From positions 744,001-808,000 of the forward strand of contig CAVVHG010000006.1 of NCBI GenBank assembly GCA_963747985.1: a stretch of DNA of 64,000 bases, given 5' to 3'. The DNA comes from JACADW01 sp963747985 (GTDB lineage: Bacteria; Acidobacteriota; UBA6911). Below, piece by piece: positions 17,704 through 31,050 of this stretch. The notes under the pieces are model-generated. The model did not search any database. It saw nothing but the letters and a program-made list of their open reading frames with translations, and was not told the origin of the DNA. Position 1 is the stretch's first letter, and every line of letters begins with the position of its first letter. Position numbers and translations under genes: made by a program.

Positions 17704-18758
17704 AGAGATTCCTGAGTGCAAAGGGTCGCGCTGCGGTGATGAGGAAGACCGGCGGTGGAAGTCGGCGACGTCGGATTCTCTGCAGCTCAGTGCTCCTTCT
17801 GTTCTGCTCTCCCGTCGCAGGTGGGCAGACGCAGAAGGGCACCGGTCAGCCTTTCAGGGTCGAGGCGGCGCTGGTGAGCGTCCCGGTGGTGGTGAGCGAC
17901 GGAAAGGGCCGCTTCGTGCCCGGATTGAAGGCATCGGACTTCAAGCTCTACCAGGACGGCATTGAGCAACCGATCTCGCTCTTCGTCACATCCGACCGTC
18001 CGATCAACATCGCCCTCATGCTCGACACGAGCAAGAGCACGGTCGCTGTCCTTGGCAAGATCAAGAAGGCCGCCGCAAGCTTCCTGCCTCAGCTTCGGCC
18101 CCAGGACAAGGCGGTCGTGATCAGCTTCGACTCGGAGATCCAGGCGCTGAGCCCGCTTACCTCCGACCAGTCGAGGCTCAAGGCTGCGATCGGGAGTGCG
18201 CAGGTTGCCTACTGCGAGGGAACAAAGCTGAGGGATGCAATCCTCGACGTGGTTGGCAGGCGCTTCCAGCATCTCGATGAGCGCAAGGCGATCATCCTGC
18301 TCACGGACGGGGACGACATCGGAAGCCAGACACCGCTGGCCGACCTGCTGGACTCGGTCGCCAATTCGGGAACGGTCATATATTCCGTACATTACAGCAT
18401 CGACCCACGGCAAATGATGAAGAAGCTCTTCGGAGTCTCCTCCAGGCTTTCCCGGGAGGAGGGCGGAGCGCAACCTGCGACCGCCAACCCTGCCGGTTCC
18501 CAGACAGAGGGGCTTCGATTTCTTACCGCGTTGTCAGAGTTGTCCACGGGGCGGGTCTTTCCCAGCGAAGTCGCCAGGCTCAAAGGGACGTTTCAGGAGG
18601 TCGCGGAGGAGCTTCGCCTGCAGTACCTGCTCGGGTTTTATCCCGACAAGTCCAGACACGACGGGCTCGTGCATGAATTGAGGGTGGCCGTAGACAGGGC
18701 GGACACGGTGGTAAGGTCCCGCCGCTACTACCGGGCTCCAGCGGCGACTTCTCCCTGA
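17700..18758 (+). CDS. Acidobacterial-type VWFA-domain protein
   Basis: The start ATG overlaps the alpha-2-macroglobulin stop by four bases (ATGA), pointing to translational coupling; ATG 17739 is an alternative. A signal peptide follows an Arg-rich n-region (ILCSSVLLLFCSPVAGG). The 352-residue protein has the N-terminal VSVPVVVSDGKGRFVPGL beta domain followed by a von Willebrand A fold with the MIDAS-like MLDTSKST motif, and ends with LQYLLGFYPDKSRHDG. This is the architecture of the VWFA-related family found mainly in Acidobacteriota, one of the best lineage markers in the window. Function is unknown; by position it may act with the macroglobulin in the periplasm. Confidence 0.9.
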   Translation: MKRFLSAKGRAAVMRKTGGGSRRRRILCSSVLLLFCSPVAGGQTQKGTGQPFRVEAALVSVPVVVSDGKGRFVPGLKASDFKLYQDGIEQPISLFVTSDRPINIALMLDTSKSTVAVLGKIKKAAASFLPQLRPQDKAVVISFDSEIQALSPLTSDQSRLKAAIGSAQVAYCEGTKLRDAILDVVGRRFQHLDERKAIILLTDGDDIGSQTPLADLLDSVANSGTVIYSVHYSIDPRQMMKKLFGVSSRLSREEGGAQPATANPAGSQTEGLRFLTALSELSTGRVFPSEVARLKGTFQEVAEELRLQYLLGFYPDKSRHDGLVHELRVAVDRADTVVRSRRYYRAPAATSP

Positions 18759-18795
18759 TTCCGGCCGTGTCCCGCCCGCGGCCTGGAAGCGCAAC

Positions 18796-19020
18796 CTACC
18801 AGGCCCTTTCGTACTTCTCCTTCACGTCCGGCAGCAATTCATCCGGTACGAAGAACTGGGTATGCCCGCAGGAGCCGCATACATAGATCTCGAATTTGCC
18901 CCCACGGAAGAACCCGCCGACTTTCGGCAGCAGATCGGGGCCATGGCCGCCTCTTGCCGACACGACTCTGAAGTAGATCTCGCTCCCGCCGCAGGCGGGA
19001 CAGTTTCTTGATTTCTTCAC
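18796..19020 (-). CDS. Small zinc-ribbon protein
   Basis: A 74-residue protein starting at GTG 19020, directly after a strong AAGGAGG; longer in-frame starts upstream lack this site. Two CxxC pairs, CPACGG near the start and CGSCGH near residue 53, form a zinc ribbon. The overall pattern resembles small nucleic-acid-binding zinc-ribbon proteins of the DUF2082 type. It converges on the VWFA gene 37 bases away and is divergent from glgX. Role unknown; probably cytoplasmic. Confidence 0.75.
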   Translation of the reverse strand: MKKSRNCPACGGSEIYFRVVSARGGHGPDLLPKVGGFFRGGKFEIYVCGSCGHTQFFVPDELLPDVKEKYERAW

Positions 19021-19421
19021 GATTCCTCCTTCAAAGAGAGTTCCGGCTTCGCACGGGAAGCAATTTAGCCTAAAAACGGATTGATCACCAGCCGGGCCCT
19101 GCCGTTCAGGCACCGTCAGCAGGGAGAGTGGTGCAACGCGGCCGTTTCCATGCTCTGTTTGGAGGCTGTTCAAACCCCGGGAAGGATCGGCCTACACGCA
19201 GCCCGACCCTGAAGTTTCGGAACAGACCCACCTTCCGGCTTCTGCATCGCAGACAACGGCAAGAAATCCTCCATCATGTGTTGCAGGTTCAAGTATCATT
19301 CTTAGTCTGTGCTCGGAACGTTGTTGATGTCCTCAAAGCCTGGATGGAAAAGTCAGCGCATCCCCGTGCCCAGGACGGACGGCAGGGTGATTTGAAGCCG
19401 ACGCCGGGAAGAGGAGGCACT
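19021..19421. promoter_or_regulatory. Divergent intergenic region between zinc-ribbon gene and glgX
   Basis: About 400 bases without a supported gene. It must carry the promoters of both flanking genes. No clear sigma-70 boxes, operator palindrome or RNA gene could be assigned; a TATCAT box near 19291 is the only promoter-like word noted. Confidence 0.35.
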
Positions 19422-21563
<2,142 letters not shown>

Positions 21564-21608
21564 GAGTGAGACCGGGCGGAAGGCCGAGCCAAATATCCGG
21601 AGGAAACG

Positions 21609-24338
21609 ATGTCAGCTAACCTTTTCAGAGCGCGCCAGGCGTTCAAGATCGCGGGCAGCCGCACCGGTGTTTTCTATTCGCTGCCGCAACTGGAGCAGGA
21701 GGGTTTGGGGAAGATCTCACGCCTGCCCGTGTGCATCCGGATCGTCCTCGAGTCCGTGCTGCGCAACTGCGACGGCAGGAAGATCCAGGAGAAGGACGTC
21801 CGCGCGCTTGCCGGCTGGTCTCCCAATGCCGAGCGGACACAGGAGATCCCTTTCACCGTTGCCCGTATTCTGCTCCAGGATTTCACCGGCGTCCCGCTTC
21901 TCGTCGATCTCGCCGCCATGAGATCGGTGGTGGCCCGACTCGGCCGTGAAGCAGGCATGATCGAGCCGCTGGTCCCGGTGGATCTCGTCATCGATCACTC
22001 CGTGCAGGTCGATTTCGCGGGGATCCGGGACGCCTTCCAGAGAAATATGGAAATGGAGTTCGAGCGGAACAGGGAACGCTATCAGTTCCTGAAGTGGGGC
22101 ATGCAATCCTTCAAGACCTTCAGTGTGGTTCCGCCGGGCATCGGGATCTGCCACCAGGTCAACCTCGAGTATCTGGCCAAGGGCGTCCAGGAGAAGGATG
22201 GAGTCTATTTTCCCGATACGCTGGTGGGCACGGATTCCCACACGACCATGATCAACGGGCTCGGGATCGTCGGATGGGGTGTCGGCGGCATCGAAGCGGA
22301 AGCCGGCATGCTGGGGCAGCCGATTTACTTCCTGACCCCCGACGTCGTCGGCGTGCACATGACGGACAGGCTGCGTGAAGGAGTGACCGCCACTGATCTG
22401 GTGCTGGCCGTGACCGAGCTGCTGCGCAGCACGAAGGTGGTCGGGAAATTCGTTGAGTTCCACGGCGAAGGGGCAGCCTCTCTGGGTGTGACGGACAGGG
22501 CTACGATTTCGAACATGGCACCCGAATATGGCGCCACCATGGGCTTCTTCCCCATCGACGAGGAGACCTGCGCCTACCTGAGGTCCACCGGTCGTCCGGA
22601 GGAGCAGGTTGAACTCGTGCGCAGTTACTACGTTGCCCAGGGCCTGTTCGGGATGCCTCGCGGCGGCGAATGCGACTACAGCACCACGATCGAACTCGAT
22701 CTCGGGGACATCCGACCGGCCATCGCAGGTCCGAAACGCCCGCAGGACCGTATCGATCTCGACCATGTGAAAGAGACCTTTCTGACGTTGCTCTCAAAAC
22801 CGGTTGCGCAGGGAGGATACAACAAGCCCCCGGCAGACGTTGGGAAACGATACCGGCCGAGTACCGGTGGCAAGGGTGCCGACGGATCCGGGGACCTCGG
22901 ACACGGGGATGTCGTGATCGCCGCAATCACCTCCTGCACCAACACCTCCAATCCGAGCGTAATGCTTGCCTCCGGGCTCCTGGCAAAGAAGGCGGTTGAG
23001 AAAGGTCTCGGCATCCGCTCGACCGTCAAGAGGTCGCTGGCGCCGGGATCCAGGGTAGTGAGCGATTATCTGGAGAAGACAGGGCTTCAGCGCTACCTCG
23101 ACCAGCTCGGATTCAATCTCGTCGGTTACGGCTGTACGACTTGCATCGGGAACTCGGGCCCGCTCGATCCGGCGCTGGAAGAGGTGATTTCCACACACGA
23201 CGTCGTGACCGCCAGTGTGCTCAGCGGAAACCGCAACTTCGAGGCCCGCGTACACCCCTCGGTCAAGGCGAACTTCCTCATGAGTCCCCCGCTGGTCGTC
23301 GCTTTCGCGCTGGCGGGGCGGGTGGATATCGACCTCATGTCCGAACCGCTGGGCAGGGGAAATGACGGCGAGAACGTCTACCTGCGCGACATATGGCCCA
23401 CCATGGATGAGATCAAGTCGCTGATGGGCACGGCCTTCGACCCTGCCTCTTATCGCAGGCTTTACAGCAGCTTTGCCGACCAGAATCCGCTTTGGAATGA
23501 CATCCCGACCGGAGCGGGCGACGTCTACGGCTGGGATGAGGGGTCGACCTACATCCAGGAGCCTCCATACTTCGAAGCCTTCGGTATGATGCCCGGGAAG
23601 ATCACCGGTATCGCGGGATCGCGGCCGCTGGCCATTTTCGGCGACTCAGTCACGACCGATCATATCAGCCCGGCGGGGTCCATCAAGCCGAGTTCTCCTG
23701 CGGGGTTATATCTGCAGGAACACGGCGTTACGGTGCGGGACTTCAATAGTTACGGTGCTCGGCGCGGCAACCATCAGGTGATGCTGCGAGGGACCTTCGC
23801 CAACGTGCGAATCAAGAACCTGATGGTACCGGGTGTGGAAGGTGGCGTCACGCTCTATTTCCCCGGCGGAGAACGGATGACCATCTACGATGCCGCGATG
23901 AAGTATCAGAGCTCCGGGATTCCTCTGATCGTCATCGCCGGGCAGGAATACGGGACGGGCAGTTCGAGAGACTGGGCGGCCAAGGGCACCGCGCTCCTGG
24001 GCGTGAAAGCAGTCGTCGCCCAGAGCTATGAACGCATACATCGGAGCAACCTCGTGGGCATGGGCGTGCTGCCGCTGCAGTTCAAAGATGGAACAAAGGC
24101 AGCCACCCTGGGCCTGGACGGGTCAGAAACATTCGACATCGTAGGAGTCCACGACGACATCAAGCCGCGCCAGGATGTCAGCATGATCGTTCATCGTGCC
24201 GACGGAAGGAGCGAGAGTGTTCCGCTGACGTTGCGGATCGATACTCCGATCGAGGTCGAGTATTATCAGCACGGGGGCATTTTGCAGTACGTGCTTCGCC
24301 GGCTGCTTCTGGAGGGCTTTGCTCCGACCGGCGAGTGA
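21609..24338 (+). CDS. acnA: Aconitate hydratase A
   Basis: At 909 residues it has the length and order of monomeric AcnA/IRP-type aconitases. ATG 21609 follows CGGAGG. Blocks seen include VDLVIDHSVQVD, GTDSHTTMINGLG and AITSCTNTSNPSVM. The cluster-ligating segment is GYGCTTCIGNSGPL, and the C-terminal swivel domain has GDSVTTDHISPAG and GQEYGTGSSRDWAAKG. It interconverts citrate and isocitrate in the TCA cycle using a [4Fe-4S] cluster. It may share a transcript with glgX (45 bases upstream) and overlaps the next small gene by four bases. This is the clear TCA aconitase, which leaves the LeuCD-like pair at 9573-11403 free for a different substrate. Confidence 0.96.
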   Translation: MSANLFRARQAFKIAGSRTGVFYSLPQLEQEGLGKISRLPVCIRIVLESVLRNCDGRKIQEKDVRALAGWSPNAERTQEIPFTVARILLQDFTGVPLLVDLAAMRSVVARLGREAGMIEPLVPVDLVIDHSVQVDFAGIRDAFQRNMEMEFERNRERYQFLKWGMQSFKTFSVVPPGIGICHQVNLEYLAKGVQEKDGVYFPDTLVGTDSHTTMINGLGIVGWGVGGIEAEAGMLGQPIYFLTPDVVGVHMTDRLREGVTATDLVLAVTELLRSTKVVGKFVEFHGEGAASLGVTDRATISNMAPEYGATMGFFPIDEETCAYLRSTGRPEEQVELVRSYYVAQGLFGMPRGGECDYSTTIELDLGDIRPAIAGPKRPQDRIDLDHVKETFLTLLSKPVAQGGYNKPPADVGKRYRPSTGGKGADGSGDLGHGDVVIAAITSCTNTSNPSVMLASGLLAKKAVEKGLGIRSTVKRSLAPGSRVVSDYLEKTGLQRYLDQLGFNLVGYGCTTCIGNSGPLDPALEEVISTHDVVTASVLSGNRNFEARVHPSVKANFLMSPPLVVAFALAGRVDIDLMSEPLGRGNDGENVYLRDIWPTMDEIKSLMGTAFDPASYRRLYSSFADQNPLWNDIPTGAGDVYGWDEGSTYIQEPPYFEAFGMMPGKITGIAGSRPLAIFGDSVTTDHISPAGSIKPSSPAGLYLQEHGVTVRDFNSYGARRGNHQVMLRGTFANVRIKNLMVPGVEGGVTLYFPGGERMTIYDAAMKYQSSGIPLIVIAGQEYGTGSSRDWAAKGTALLGVKAVVAQSYERIHRSNLVGMGVLPLQFKDGTKAATLGLDGSETFDIVGVHDDIKPRQDVSMIVHRADGRSESVPLTLRIDTPIEVEYYQHGGILQYVLRRLLLEGFAPTGE

Positions 24339-24622
24339 CTCGGTCCCGGTCCAGGCCGTCGGATGAACAGATGGTTGCCTCGGCTTTGCTTCGGCAGGCG
24401 AGAAGACTGATAGTCCTTGTGATCGGAGGCACCGTGCTTCTGATCGGTGCGGCGTTGCTTGTTCTCCCCGGGCCTGCGTTTGTCGTCATCCCGCTTGGCC
24501 TTGCCATACTGGCGACCGAATTCCGGTGGGCCAGGAATCTGCTTCGCAGGGTGAAAGCGGCAGCGGAGAAGGGCGTGGAACGCTTGAACCTGAAATCGTT
24601 TCTTGGCGGAAATCGGAACTAA
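24335..24622 (+). CDS. Small PGPGW-type inner-membrane protein
   Basis: A 95-residue protein whose GTG start overlaps the acnA stop (GTGA); ATG 24371 is an alternative. A long hydrophobic hairpin (LIVLVIGGTVLLIGAALLVL, then PGPAFVVIPLGLAIL) with a central PGP turn is characteristic of the PGPGW/TIGR02611-like putative transmembrane family. It is flanked by basic residues at both ends. The C-terminus KGVERLNLKSFLGG is cytoplasmic by charge. Function unknown; coupling to acnA is probably only transcriptional. Confidence 0.75.
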   Translation: MTRSRSRPSDEQMVASALLRQARRLIVLVIGGTVLLIGAALLVLPGPAFVVIPLGLAILATEFRWARNLLRRVKAAAEKGVERLNLKSFLGGNRN

Positions 24623-24670
24623 CAGACAAGCCGCCGCACACATTCCGGCTGATACGGGAGACTATTCGCA

Positions 24671-25654
24671 ATGCGGGTTCTGGTTACCGGCGGTGCGGGG
24701 TATATCGGCAGTGCCATAACGGAGGCGCTTCTCGACTCCGGCCATGATGTGGTGGTCTATGACAACCTCCAGAAAGGTCACGCCGCAGCGGTTGCGGAGG
24801 GGGCGAAATTCATAAAGGCGGACCTTGCGGATGGCGAGGCCATCCGGGCCGCGCTCGGCGATCACTCGATCGGGGCGGTGGTTCACATGGCCGCCGACTC
24901 TCTCGTCGGGGAATCGGTTGCCCATCCCGAGAAGTACTATTGGAACAACATGGTGGCCGGCCTCTCGCTCCTCGAGGCAATGCTGTACTGCCAGGTCAAG
25001 CACCTCGTATTTTCCTCCACCGCCGCGGTCTACGGTGAGCCCGAGAAGCAGCCCATCTGCGAGACGGACCCCGTCTGTCCGACGAATCCGTATGGCGAAA
25101 CGAAACTTGCCTTCGAGCGCGCATTGCGCTGGTACGAGAACGCCTACGGCCTCCGCTACGTTTCGCTTCGCTATTTCAACGCGGCCGGAGCGACGGATCG
25201 CTGCGGAGAATGGCACGAACCTGAAACACACCTCGTCCCGCTCGTCCTCCAGTCGGCGCAGGGGAAAAGACAGGCCGTCGAGGTCTACGGAGACGATTAC
25301 CCGACGCGTGACGGCACCTGCGTGCGGGACTATATCCACGTACTCGACCTGGCGCGTGCCCACGTGCTCGCGCTGGCTGTTCTGGACGAGCGAAGCGCCA
25401 TTTTCAACCTCGGCTGTGGCGGTCGCGGATACACCGTGCGCGAGGTCATCGAGACGGCCTCTGACGTGACCGGGGTGCGCATTCCGGCGAAGACAGTCCC
25501 CCGACGGCCGGGTGACCCGGCGGTGCTGATTGCCAGTTCGGAGAAGATCACCCGGGAACTGGGCTGGCGCCCCCAATTGCAGGATCTGCGCTTGATCATC
25601 GAGTCCGCCTGGCGCTGGATGACAGCTCATCCGGATGGCTACCCCGAAATCTGA
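24671..25654 (+). CDS. galE: UDP-glucose 4-epimerase
   Basis: The 327-residue short-chain dehydrogenase-type epimerase has the NAD site VTGGAGYIGSA at residues 5-15. It also shows FSSTAAVYGEP with the active-site Ser region, and Tyr141/Lys145 in NPYGETK. LRYFNAAGA and RDGTCVRDYIHVLDLA are strongly GalE-like. It interconverts UDP-glucose and UDP-galactose for envelope polysaccharides or galactose use. It starts 48 bases after the small membrane gene. Its stop codon touches the left arm of the palindromic repeat at 25653, so the element abuts the gene end. Confidence 0.92.
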   Translation: MRVLVTGGAGYIGSAITEALLDSGHDVVVYDNLQKGHAAAVAEGAKFIKADLADGEAIRAALGDHSIGAVVHMAADSLVGESVAHPEKYYWNNMVAGLSLLEAMLYCQVKHLVFSSTAAVYGEPEKQPICETDPVCPTNPYGETKLAFERALRWYENAYGLRYVSLRYFNAAGATDRCGEWHEPETHLVPLVLQSAQGKRQAVEVYGDDYPTRDGTCVRDYIHVLDLARAHVLALAVLDERSAIFNLGCGGRGYTVREVIETASDVTGVRIPAKTVPRRPGDPAVLIASSEKITRELGWRPQLQDLRLIIESAWRWMTAHPDGYPEI

Positions 25655-25742
25655 AATCTGGTGACAGGCTCCAAATTACGTGCGAGTGAACTGAGCAGCG
25701 CCTGAACCTTCGAGGTAATCTGGTGCCTGCCACCAAATTTCA
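25653..25742. repeat. REP-like inverted repeat, GGTGACAGGC type
   Basis: Arms 25653-25677 and 25717-25742 are inverted copies differing at about 4 of 25 positions, with core GGTGACAGGCTCC against GGTGCCTGCCACC. Inner bases CTTCGAGGTAATC resemble the TTCGAGGTGAG of the element at 42334. It lies at the galE stop and could end that transcript. Non-coding. Confidence 0.75.
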
Positions 25743-25876
25743 AGAATATGGAGCAGGTGCCGCTCCGCAGGTGGAAAACCTGGCATATGTCGGTATCATA
25801 TCGTTGGAGAGCTGATTCCCGAATCGCCCAACGTCCTGCTTTCATCCTTGCGATCGAGCAAGTGTGAGGGAATGCC

Positions 25877-28555
<2,679 letters not shown>

Positions 28556-28617
28556 TAGCCCGGGCGCCTCACCGCTGATGTTTCACGCGCCCGGCGCCGT
28601 TTCCCTGGAGCAGTTTA

Positions 28618-30855
28618 ATGCAAAAGTTCGCCCGGTACGTGATAATCCCATGCCTGGCCTGTTGCAGCCTGGCGTCTCCGGCCGCCCAGGCGCCATCGCC
28701 GGCCAGGAAGCGCTTCACATACGAGCAGGCCTTCGGAGTTGGAGAACGGGCGCGCGGCATGGGGGCAGAGTCGGAACTGATGGCAGGACTGCCCGAGGTT
28801 GTCGGGTGGCTGGATGATGGGACCTACCTCGAGGATCGTGTTGATCCGGCAGACAAGAAGAGCCGCCTGTATGCCGTTGACGCCGCCGATGGCACGGCGA
28901 GAGTCTACCGCGATTACGCGGAAATGAACAAAGCCCTTCCCCGGGGATGCGACAGCAGCAGGCCCGCCGCTGAGAGCAGCGACCACGTTCGCTACATACT
29001 CGACTGCAAGGGCGACCTTTACTACTTCAACCATGACACCAGGATCGTCCATCGTCTGACTGCCAACCCGGCCAAGGAACAGAATCCCAGGCTTTCGCCG
29101 GACGGACGCTGGGTCGCCTACACGCGCAACAACAACCTCTTCGCCTTTGATCTGGATAACCTTGTCGAGCACCAGTACACCACTGATGGAAGTGACACCG
29201 TTTACAACGGTTACGCATCGTGGGTTTATTACGAGGAGATCCTGGAGCGTGCCTCCAACTACGCCGCGTTCTGGTGGTCGCCTGACAGCACCAAGCTTGC
29301 CTTCATGCGCTTCGACGATTCGCCGGTGCCGGTGTTTCCCATATATCACGCCGACGGACAACACGGGGAACTGGAAAAGCAACGCTACCCCAAGGCCGGT
29401 GATCCCAACCCCTACGTCGCCATGGGTGTCGTGAGTGTCGCGGAAGGGCGGATCTCATGGATGGATTTCGAGGCCAAGGCCGACCATTACATTGCATGGC
29501 CATTCTGGACGGCGGACGGCCGGACACTGGTTGTGCAGTGGATGAATCGCGGGCAGGACACAATCCGCCTCTTCAACTGCGACCCGGCCTCCGGAAAGAA
29601 GCAGCAGATCCTTGAGCAGCAACAACCCTCCTGGGTCACCTTTTTCGAAGACCTGCACTTTCTCGAAAACGGCTCGGGGTTCCTGGTTCGCAGCGACATC
29701 GACGGCTGGAACCAGCTCTACCTTCACAGGCCGGACGGATCCTTGAACAAACAACTGACAACCGGCGGATGGCCCGTCGATTCCATCGAGACGGTGGATG
29801 GAGCGGGCGGTTATGTTTACTTCACCGGCCACCCGGGAAAGTCCTGGGATACTCAATTGATGCGCGTCAGAATGGACGGGACCGGCCTGGAACAACTGAC
29901 GCGAGGCGAGGGGACGCACCGCGTGAAGATTTCTCCCCGGGGAACTTACTTCATCGACACGGTCAGCACCGTCAGTTCACCCGCGACCATGAACTTGTTC
30001 CGCTCCGGCGGTTCGGTAATACGCAAGCTCGGCGACGCAAGGAAACCGGCACTCGACGAGTATGCTCTGGGCAAGGCAGAGTTATTCGCGATCCCATCGG
30101 GCGACGGTTTCGATCTCCCCGCATACTGGGTGCTGCCCGCGGATTTCGATCCCTCCCGCCGCTATCCGGTGATTTTTTCGATCTATGGCGGCCCTGCCGC
30201 CGGGACGGTGCAGAACAGCTGGCCCGGCCTGCGCCCCCATTACTGGGCGCAGAAGGGTGTCATAACCGTCAGTGTCGATCACCGGGGTGGCGGCGCGTTC
30301 GGCAAGAAAGGCACCGCCCTCATGCATCGAAACCTGGGCAAATGGGAGATGGCCGACCTTTGTGCCGCCGCTTCCTGGCTCCGTTCGAAGCCGTTTGTCG
30401 CATCGGATAAGATCGGGATCACGGGGGCCAGTTACGGCGGTTATGCCACGCTCATGGCACTTACCCGCGGCGCCGACTGCTTCAACTTCGGGCAGGCGGG
30501 ATCGTCCGTGACAGACTGGAAACTCTACGACTCGGTTTACACCGAGCGTTACATGGACAAGCCGGAGGAGAACCCGGAAGGTTACAAGAACGGAGCGGTG
30601 TTGACATGGATCGACCGATACAAGGGATTGTTGCGCATCACCCACGGCGACATCGACGACAACGTTCACATGCAGAATTCCACGCAGGTCGTCGGATGGC
30701 TGACAAGCAATAACAAGCGCTTCGAGCTGATGATCTACCCTGACAGCAGGCACGGCATCAATGCATCCGAACGCCAGCACTACACCCGGGAAGCTCACGA
30801 CTTCTGGATGCGCAACCTTCTTGGTATCGACCCGGCGGCGGTACAAGCCAAGTGA
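28618..30855 (+). CDS. Exported S9B dipeptidyl-peptidase IV-like protease
   Basis: A signal peptide (VIIPCLACCSLASPAAQA) leads a 745-residue protein. Its first two thirds form a WD40/beta-propeller-like domain including the YEE stretch (WVYYEEILE) that in DPP-IV binds the substrate amino terminus. The alpha/beta hydrolase domain shows Ser605 in GASYGGY, Asp680 in GDIDDNV and His712 in DSRHGI, a full catalytic triad. It would release N-terminal X-Pro dipeptides in the periplasm. It stands just before an M16 peptidase pair, and the two loci make an exported peptide-degrading block. Downstream lies a stretch of simple repeats. Confidence 0.93.
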   Translation: MQKFARYVIIPCLACCSLASPAAQAPSPARKRFTYEQAFGVGERARGMGAESELMAGLPEVVGWLDDGTYLEDRVDPADKKSRLYAVDAADGTARVYRDYAEMNKALPRGCDSSRPAAESSDHVRYILDCKGDLYYFNHDTRIVHRLTANPAKEQNPRLSPDGRWVAYTRNNNLFAFDLDNLVEHQYTTDGSDTVYNGYASWVYYEEILERASNYAAFWWSPDSTKLAFMRFDDSPVPVFPIYHADGQHGELEKQRYPKAGDPNPYVAMGVVSVAEGRISWMDFEAKADHYIAWPFWTADGRTLVVQWMNRGQDTIRLFNCDPASGKKQQILEQQQPSWVTFFEDLHFLENGSGFLVRSDIDGWNQLYLHRPDGSLNKQLTTGGWPVDSIETVDGAGGYVYFTGHPGKSWDTQLMRVRMDGTGLEQLTRGEGTHRVKISPRGTYFIDTVSTVSSPATMNLFRSGGSVIRKLGDARKPALDEYALGKAELFAIPSGDGFDLPAYWVLPADFDPSRRYPVIFSIYGGPAAGTVQNSWPGLRPHYWAQKGVITVSVDHRGGGAFGKKGTALMHRNLGKWEMADLCAAASWLRSKPFVASDKIGITGASYGGYATLMALTRGADCFNFGQAGSSVTDWKLYDSVYTERYMDKPEENPEGYKNGAVLTWIDRYKGLLRITHGDIDDNVHMQNSTQVVGWLTSNNKRFELMIYPDSRHGINASERQHYTREAHDFWMRNLLGIDPAAVQAK

Positions 30856-30938
30856 CTTGTGATATGTGATTCTGCGGCAATCAGAGTAGTGCCGCGAACG
30901 AGGCCATCGGCTCCCAGTCATCAGTTTTCAGCCTCTGG

Positions 30939-30993
30939 ATTCTAAATTCTGACTTCTGAATTCTGTATTCTGAATTCTGTATTCTGCACTCTG
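30939..30993. repeat. Short degenerate tandem repeat (ATTCTGA units)
   Basis: A run of 7-8 base units such as ATTCTGA, ATTCTGT and ACTTCTG, preceded by ATCAGTTTTCAGCC words like those in the repeat at 9489. It fills much of the 195-base gap between the S9 peptidase and the M16 gene. AT-rich relative to the region; it does not have the structure of a CRISPR. Confidence 0.7.
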
Positions 30994-31050
30994 TTTGCGA
31001 TAACCTTTCAGGCTCTGGCGGGACAAAGTCTGCGAAAGAGGAAATCTGAA

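Noticed and set aside
19280..19300. tRNA-like GGTTCAAG (T-arm) word before glgX
   Set aside because: No matching acceptor or anticodon stem could be built around it.
30939..30993. Possible CRISPR
   Set aside because: Units are 7-8 bases and directly adjacent, with no spacers; it is a simple tandem repeat.
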